Assembly (NCBI GenBank): GCA_023333565.1
Contig: JAJKFH010004053.1
Coordinates: forward strand, 4,464,001-4,528,000
Direction: 5' to 3'
Source of the DNA: Puffinus mauretanicus
Taxonomy: Eukaryota > Chordata > Aves > Procellariiformes > Procellariidae
DNA length: 64,000 nt
The notes under the pieces are model-generated. The model saw only the letters and a program-made list of their open reading frames with translations, had not been told where the DNA came from and did not search any database. This document shows positions 63,801 to 64,000 of the stretch, piece by piece (the stretch's first letter is position 1; every line of letters starts with the position of its first letter). The position numbers and the translations under genes are program-made.

Positions 63801-63907
63801 TGGCAAATGGCATTTTAAACGGGTACAAAAAGTTCCTACCTTTCCAGTTTTACTTCCCAGTATCAGTTTCATTTCTGCACCTTGGGCTAGATCAAGGGGT
63901 GTCTGAT
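6729..63907 (-). CDS. OSBPL1A: OSBPL1A (ORP1), last 21 coding exons, 5' end outside window
   Basis: Oxysterol-binding-protein-related protein 1, a cytosolic sterol- and phosphoinositide-binding protein. In mammals the long form (ORP1L) sits on late endosomes, binds Rab7 through its ankyrin repeats, and contacts ER VAP proteins through an FFAT motif. Twenty-one exons join in phase into 746 residues ending at TAA 6729-6731. Residue numbers here are counted from position 63907 and are offset by about 204 from the 950-residue human protein. Order: ankyrin tail (1-23), PH domain (about 31-130), coiled-coil-like region (about 160-265), FFAT core (271-277), ORD (about 340-740). ORD lipid contacts known from Osh4 are visible: K419 and N422 (GKPFNP), H447-H448 (EQVSHHPP), and K689/E693/R697. 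Similarity to human ORP1 is high throughout. Exons for the ankyrin repeats and the 5' end lie past 64000. Confidence 0.97.
6832..10534 (-). other. OSBPL1A intron (last)
   Basis: The intron is 3.7 kb. It contains a pyrimidine-rich tract (about 7485-7520), a short TA/CA stretch near 7543-7570, and poly-T and poly-A runs near 9770 and 9907. No exon or identifiable interspersed repeat was seen. Confidence 0.7.
10535..10625 (-). CDS. OSBPL1A: OSBPL1A exon, ORD C-terminal helix with K/E/R contacts
   Basis: The exon is 91 bp, acceptor tcaag, donor gag|gttag. It encodes LASEEKKRLEEKQRTARKNR then SKSEEDWKT. K689, E693 and R697, spaced four apart in EEKKRLEEKQR, correspond to Osh4 K336/E340/R344, which contact the PI4P headgroup. 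Confidence 0.97.
11357..11852 (+). mobile_element. Solo LTR of an endogenous retrovirus, plus orientation
   Basis: Starts TGTCCTGGTTTCGGCTGGG and ends GGGTTAAACCACGACA, so it has TG...CA termini. It is flanked by a perfect 5-bp duplication, CCCTG (11352-11356 and 11853-11857). A TATA-like atataaataag lies near 11570-11580 and an ATTAAA polyadenylation signal near 11717. This LTR family is common in bird genomes; the 5-bp duplication points to an ERVL-type element. There is no internal viral sequence beside it, so it is a recombination remnant. It sits in the 10626-13574 intron, opposite to transcription. Confidence 0.92.
12872..13369 (-). mobile_element. Solo LTR, same family, minus orientation
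   Basis: Read on the minus strand it begins TGTACTGGGGCTGGTTGGG and shares with the plus-strand copy the gagttaatttt, gttgataa and cacagccaggacagctg blocks. Its 3' end is at 12872. A perfect 5-bp duplication GGTGG flanks it (12867-12871 and 13370-13374). It is more diverged than the 11357 copy and has no internal viral genes. It lies in the same intron, co-oriented with OSBPL1A transcription. Confidence 0.88.
13575..13698 (-). CDS. OSBPL1A: OSBPL1A exon, ORD
   Basis: The exon is 124 bp, acceptor ttcag, donor atag|gtaac. It encodes MYNFTSFAMALNELDKEMES, then VIPKTDCRLRPDIRAMENGE I. The PKTDCRLRPDIRxME block is a strong family signature. Confidence 0.97.
14483..14599 (-). CDS. OSBPL1A: OSBPL1A exon, ORD
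   Basis: The exon is 117 bp, phase 0 at both ends, acceptor tttag, donor cag|gtcagc. It encodes 39 residues starting VGNTEEPDEMPLPDSESVYV and ending ITPRPPNSAQ. The LWKITPRPPNS block matches the family W-RP-P motif. Confidence 0.96.
14600..17905 (-). other. OSBPL1A intron
   Basis: A 3.3-kb intron with one short CR1 fragment at its low-coordinate end. No other repeat or exon was recognised. Confidence 0.65.
14781..14820 (-). mobile_element. CR1 LINE 3'-end fragment
   Basis: catagaatcatagaatcg followed by tttaggttggaaaagac is the reverse complement of the CR1 3' terminus, including its ATTCTATG repeats. Similarity fades after about 40 bp, so it is a short, old, 5'-truncated copy. It lies in the 14600-17905 intron. 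Confidence 0.85.
17906..18032 (-). CDS. OSBPL1A: OSBPL1A exon, ORD
   Basis: The exon is 127 bp, acceptor gacag, donor cag|gtatt. It encodes KKKLCALYGKWTECLYSVDP, then a Lys-rich segment (AYKKNDKKNAEEKKSSKQ). The LYGKWTE motif is typical of ORDs. Confidence 0.96.
18280..18369 (-). CDS. OSBPL1A: OSBPL1A exon, ORD
   Basis: The exon is 90 bp, acceptor ttcag, donor aag|gtaac. It encodes TGEKCVLSFKPCGLFGKELH and KVEGYIQDK, the F-KPCG/G-I-D pattern of the ORD. Confidence 0.96.
18461..18568 (-). CDS. OSBPL1A: OSBPL1A exon, ORD beta barrel
   Basis: The exon is 108 bp, acceptor cttag, donor caa|gtaagt. It encodes HNEAYTWTNPTCCVHNIIVG and KLWIEQYGNVEITNH, near identical to human ORP1. Confidence 0.97.
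19066..19248 (-). CDS. OSBPL1A: OSBPL1A exon, ORD signature EQVSHHPP
   Basis: The exon is 183 bp, acceptor tgcag, donor tga|gtaag. It carries the diagnostic EQVSHHPP fingerprint of the OSBP family (His residues 447-448, which bind phosphoinositide), then ISAFYAEGLNNDFVFHGSIY and WGKSVEAEPKG. Confidence 0.98.
19969..20066 (-). CDS. OSBPL1A: OSBPL1A exon, ORD with K/N lipid contacts
   Basis: The exon is 98 bp, acceptor aatag, donor cag|gtaatg. It encodes CVAAFAVSAVASQWERTGKP and FNPLLGETYELI. GKPFNPLLGE contains K419 and N422, equivalent to the Osh4 residues that contact PI4P. Confidence 0.97.
20403..20537 (-). CDS. OSBPL1A: OSBPL1A exon, ORD
   Basis: The exon is 135 bp, phase 0 at both ends, acceptor catcag, donor cag|gtactt. 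It encodes 45 residues beginning ELSKITMPVIFNEPLSFLQR. The MPVxFNEPLSFLQRLxE block is a family hallmark. Confidence 0.97.
20538..22072 (-). other. OSBPL1A intron
   Basis: A 1.5-kb AT-rich intron with no feature beyond a C-run near 21283 and short A/T runs. Smaller introns at 13699-14482, 18569-19065, 19249-19968 and 20067-20402 are likewise empty. Confidence 0.6.
22073..22148 (-). CDS. OSBPL1A: OSBPL1A exon, ORD lid region
   Basis: The exon is 76 bp, acceptor tgcag, donor atg|gtaggt. It encodes RTSLPSPMFSRNDFSIWSIL then RKCIGM. The NDFSIWSILRKCIGMELSKI stretch leads into the ORD; in Osh/ORP structures this region forms the lid over the lipid pocket. Confidence 0.96.
22149..27169 (-). other. 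OSBPL1A intron
   Basis: A 5.0-kb AT-rich intron with one G/T-rich low-complexity tract (24471-24542). No exon or recognised mobile element was seen. Confidence 0.6.
24471..24542 (+). repeat. G/T-rich low-complexity tract with G-quadruplex potential
   Basis: Four or more runs of three to eight G separated by one or two bases (24471-24493) are followed by GTTT repeats and poly-T. The G-rich strand is the non-transcribed strand for a plus gene but the template strand for OSBPL1A. Confidence 0.8.
27170..27326 (-). CDS. OSBPL1A: OSBPL1A exon, linker holding the ORP1S start codon
   Basis: The exon is 157 bp, acceptor ttgcag, donor acag|gtagga. It continues the post-FFAT DSESEKSLS stretch into a disordered Ser/Thr-rich linker. 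It contains two in-frame Met codons: 27259-27261 (MDSKD) and 27229-27231 (MSEEK). The second corresponds to the initiator of the human short isoform (residue 514 in ORP1L numbering). It ends with SNGIKKH and part of an Arg codon. Confidence 0.95.
27229..27231 (-). other. OSBPL1A: Conserved start codon of the short isoform ORP1S
   Basis: ATG of MSEEK, residue 310 of the fragment. With the 204-residue offset it falls at human 514, the known first residue of the 437-residue ORD-only isoform. From here to the stop this gene also encodes 437 residues. An in-frame ATG ten codons upstream (27259-27261) would be met first by scanning ribosomes and could give a slightly longer form. Confidence 0.75.
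30669..30712. repeat. 22-bp tandem duplication
   Basis: Units 30669-30690 and 30691-30712 (gctgtactat-actaaaggtta) differ at one base. A third partial unit follows (gctttagta). Confidence 0.9.
33061..33120. repeat. TA/TG microsatellite
   Basis: An imperfect array of TATATG, TGTGTA and ATATAT units. Confidence 0.9.
34485..34647 (-). CDS. OSBPL1A: OSBPL1A exon, coiled coil and FFAT motif
   Basis: The exon is 163 bp, acceptor tatag, donor cag|gtaagt. It encodes a coiled-coil-like stretch (LKLEHEQEKNKILSEALETL...) and ends in SEEQFYDAVS. The last seven residues are the FFAT core that tethers ORP1L to ER VAP-A/B. Position 1 of the core is Gln here, where the canonical motif and human ORP1 have Glu. 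The acidic flank (SEE) is retained. Confidence 0.96.
36887..36911. repeat. Perfect 10-bp inverted repeat
   Basis: ctactaggta, a 5-base loop, then tacctagtag. No associated gene or known function; probably a chance or mutational palindrome. Confidence 0.85.
39361..39402. repeat. Poly-T tract
   Basis: An almost pure T run. It creates spurious Phe or Lys frames on either strand. Confidence 0.95.
45036..45119. repeat. G/T-rich low-complexity tract
   Basis: GGTGGGAGGTGG, then a run of about 12 G, then GTTT/GGTTT repeats and poly-T. It resembles the tract at 24471 and gives spurious Gly/Phe/Leu frames. Confidence 0.9.
45650..46009 (+). mobile_element. CR1 LINE 3' fragment, plus orientation
   Basis: From the ggctgttcaggctagagg region through atacctgaagggagggt and gggcacaagctgaaacacag to ttgcaacctcaaccactgtg. 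This is the end of CR1 ORF2 followed by its 3' end. The frame is broken by small deletions. The terminal ATTCTATG repeats are missing or decayed. Confidence 0.93.
47625..47640. repeat. GA dinucleotide repeat
   Basis: About eight GA units in an intron. Confidence 0.9.
51755..51828. repeat. A/C-rich low-complexity tract
   Basis: Poly-A followed by AAAAC, CCAAC and AACCCC units. It is the complement of the G/T-rich pattern seen at 24471 and 45036. Confidence 0.85.
52560..53450 (-). promoter_or_regulatory. OSBPL1A: Intragenic CpG island, candidate ORP1S promoter
   Basis: About 0.9 kb of very GC-rich, CpG-dense sequence (for example gcgcggcgcggcgcagggc) in an otherwise AT-rich intron; no other such island exists in the window. 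It contains GC-box-like gggcgg/ccgccc motifs and several cgtcac CRE-like half sites (near 53174 and 53350). No TATA box is obvious. Two minus-strand splice donors fit a non-coding first exon: gcgag|gtgagg (last exon base 52612) and gcaag|gtgaag (last exon base 52726). ORP1 in mammals is made as long and short isoforms, and the short one needs an internal promoter; linking it to this island is inference. Confidence 0.75.
55770..55876 (-). CDS. OSBPL1A: OSBPL1A exon, helical linker
   Basis: The exon is 107 bp, acceptor ctcag, donor ggg|gtatgt. It encodes residues 188-223 (LLQKVDVISEVSQETCEAL, then DCLNLFTKQEG). It is followed in phase 0 by an exon 21 kb away. Confidence 0.95.
55877..58656 (-). 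other. OSBPL1A intron
   Basis: A 2.8-kb AT-rich intron. No exon or recognisable repeat. A short AATAAT-rich stretch lies near 58468-58505. Confidence 0.6.
58657..58738 (-). CDS. OSBPL1A: OSBPL1A exon, helical linker
   Basis: The exon is 82 bp, acceptor tttcag, donor aaag|gtaaaa. It encodes KAQACQQRLSKEISDFLAMV and the following few residues, an amphipathic helical stretch equivalent to the human segment after the PH domain. Confidence 0.94.
58739..59872 (-). other. OSBPL1A intron
   Basis: A 1.1-kb intron; nothing recognised. Confidence 0.6.
59873..59998 (-). CDS. OSBPL1A: OSBPL1A exon, PH C-terminal helix and acidic linker
   Basis: The exon is 126 bp, phase 0, acceptor gttcag, donor aaa|gtatgt. 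SWLEAIEDHS is the PH C-terminal helix with its invariant Trp (residue 120). It is followed by YSTHYC and a run of Asp/Glu (SSDDEDDD). Confidence 0.96.
60429..60915 (-). mobile_element. CR1 LINE 3' fragment, minus orientation
   Basis: On the minus strand it carries the C-terminal part of CR1 ORF2. A 125-codon frame at 60496-60873 has the RATKMIKG, DLVNAHKYLKGG, LFSVVPSDRTR and VTEHWHRLRREVVESPSL blocks. This is followed by the 3' end with ATTCTATG. It is 5'-truncated but its frame is better preserved than the 45650 copy, suggesting a younger insertion. It lies in the 59999-61458 intron, co-oriented with OSBPL1A. Confidence 0.96.
61459..61560 (-). CDS. OSBPL1A: OSBPL1A exon, PH domain late strands
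   Basis: The exon is 102 bp, phase 0 at both ends, acceptor tttag, donor gag|gtaata. It encodes 34 residues including STDSCFFSVRCFDDTVHRF, matching the late PH strands of ORP1. Confidence 0.95.
61561..62451 (-). other. OSBPL1A intron
   Basis: A 0.9-kb intron; nothing recognised. The 86-codon plus-strand frame at 62151-62411 has no splice or homology support. Confidence 0.6.
62452..62515 (-). CDS. OSBPL1A: OSBPL1A exon, PH domain middle
   Basis: The exon is 64 bp and encodes residues 63-84 (QADAVNN...GCKHLTQAVCT). Two acceptor AGs lie close together; the one at 62517/62516 keeps the frame. Donor acg|gtagga. The upstream intron is only 81 bp. Confidence 0.92.
62597..62670 (-). CDS. OSBPL1A: OSBPL1A exon, PH domain strands 2-3
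   Basis: The exon is 74 bp, acceptor ttttag, donor aca|gtaagt. It encodes SSRFFGWKLYWIVLEHGVLSW and YRR, the classical PH pattern (GWKxRWFVL-like strand, then LxYY-like). It ends two bases into a Gln codon. Confidence 0.95.
62671..63706 (-). other. OSBPL1A intron
   Basis: A 1.0-kb AT-rich intron with an A-rich/CA low-complexity patch at about 63365-63412. Confidence 0.65.
63707..63751 (-). CDS. OSBPL1A: OSBPL1A exon, linker and start of PH domain
   Basis: A 45-bp microexon, phase 0 at both ends, acceptor atgcag, donor aag|gtatg. It encodes VINKPLRRYEGLLWK. The YEGxLWK segment is the first beta strand of the PH domain. The flanking intron is only 88 bp. Confidence 0.93.
63840..63907 (-). CDS. 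OSBPL1A: OSBPL1A exon, end of ankyrin region
   Basis: The exon is 68 bp, acceptor aaacag, donor aag|gtagga. It encodes residues 1-23 (TPLDLAQGAEMKLIL...), the TPLDLA helix pair typical of an ankyrin repeat. It starts with two bases of a split Asp codon, so at least one more exon lies upstream of the window edge. Confidence 0.9.
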
Positions 63908-64000
63908 CTGTTTAGTAACCAAGACGAGGCATAAGAATTTAATGCATATAAGCCTAGACATACTTAATTTAAAAATAATCACTGACACTGTGTTTAGAAT

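Noticed and set aside
1..64000. CRISPR arrays, operons, phage or plasmid features, tRNA or rRNA genes
   Set aside because: None seen; the whole window is consistent with a vertebrate chromosome and two spliced genes.

Overview
The window is vertebrate nuclear DNA and almost certainly comes from a bird. The coding sequence is split into short exons with GT/AG splice sites. Introns are compact and hold avian-type interspersed repeats: CR1 LINE 3' ends and two solo endogenous-retrovirus LTRs. Two genes are recognisable and converge tail to tail, an arrangement I know from human 18q11.2 (CABYR next to OSBPL1A). I see no bacterial, plasmid, phage or CRISPR features. The species cannot be named from this sequence alone.

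Positions 1-4422, plus strand: the 3' part of CABYR, a calcium-binding, tyrosine-phosphorylation-regulated protein of the sperm-tail fibrous sheath. Three coding exons are supported (1122-2015, 3110-3975, 4360-4422) with compatible splice phases. The second carries a triplicated 41-residue repeat. The N-terminal exon(s) with the expected RII-like domain lie upstream of the window. The first exon is flanked on both sides by a nearly identical segment of about 490 bp (1-487 and 2246-2736).

Positions about 5640-64000, minus strand: OSBPL1A, encoding the oxysterol-binding-protein-related protein ORP1. Twenty-one coding exons, each with checked splice phase, encode the last 746 residues: the end of the ankyrin region, a PH domain, a coiled-coil stretch, an FFAT motif for VAP binding, and the whole lipid-binding ORD with its HH and K/E/R lipid-contact residues. 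The ankyrin exons and the 5' end lie beyond position 64000. A CpG island at about 52.56-53.45 kb sits inside the longest intron (21 kb), well downstream of the ORP1L start. It is the natural candidate promoter for the short ORD-only isoform (ORP1S), whose conserved start codon is at 27229-27231.

The rest is intron, 3' UTR and repeats. The LTRs (11357-11852 plus; 12872-13369 minus) belong to one family, point in opposite directions in one intron, and each keeps a perfect 5-bp target-site duplication. CR1 fragments are at 14781, 45650 and 60429. G/T- or A/C-rich low-complexity tracts are scattered through the introns. I found no new gene system. The points most worth checking are the direct repeat around the CABYR exon, the internal promoter, and a Glu-to-Gln change at position 1 of the FFAT core.
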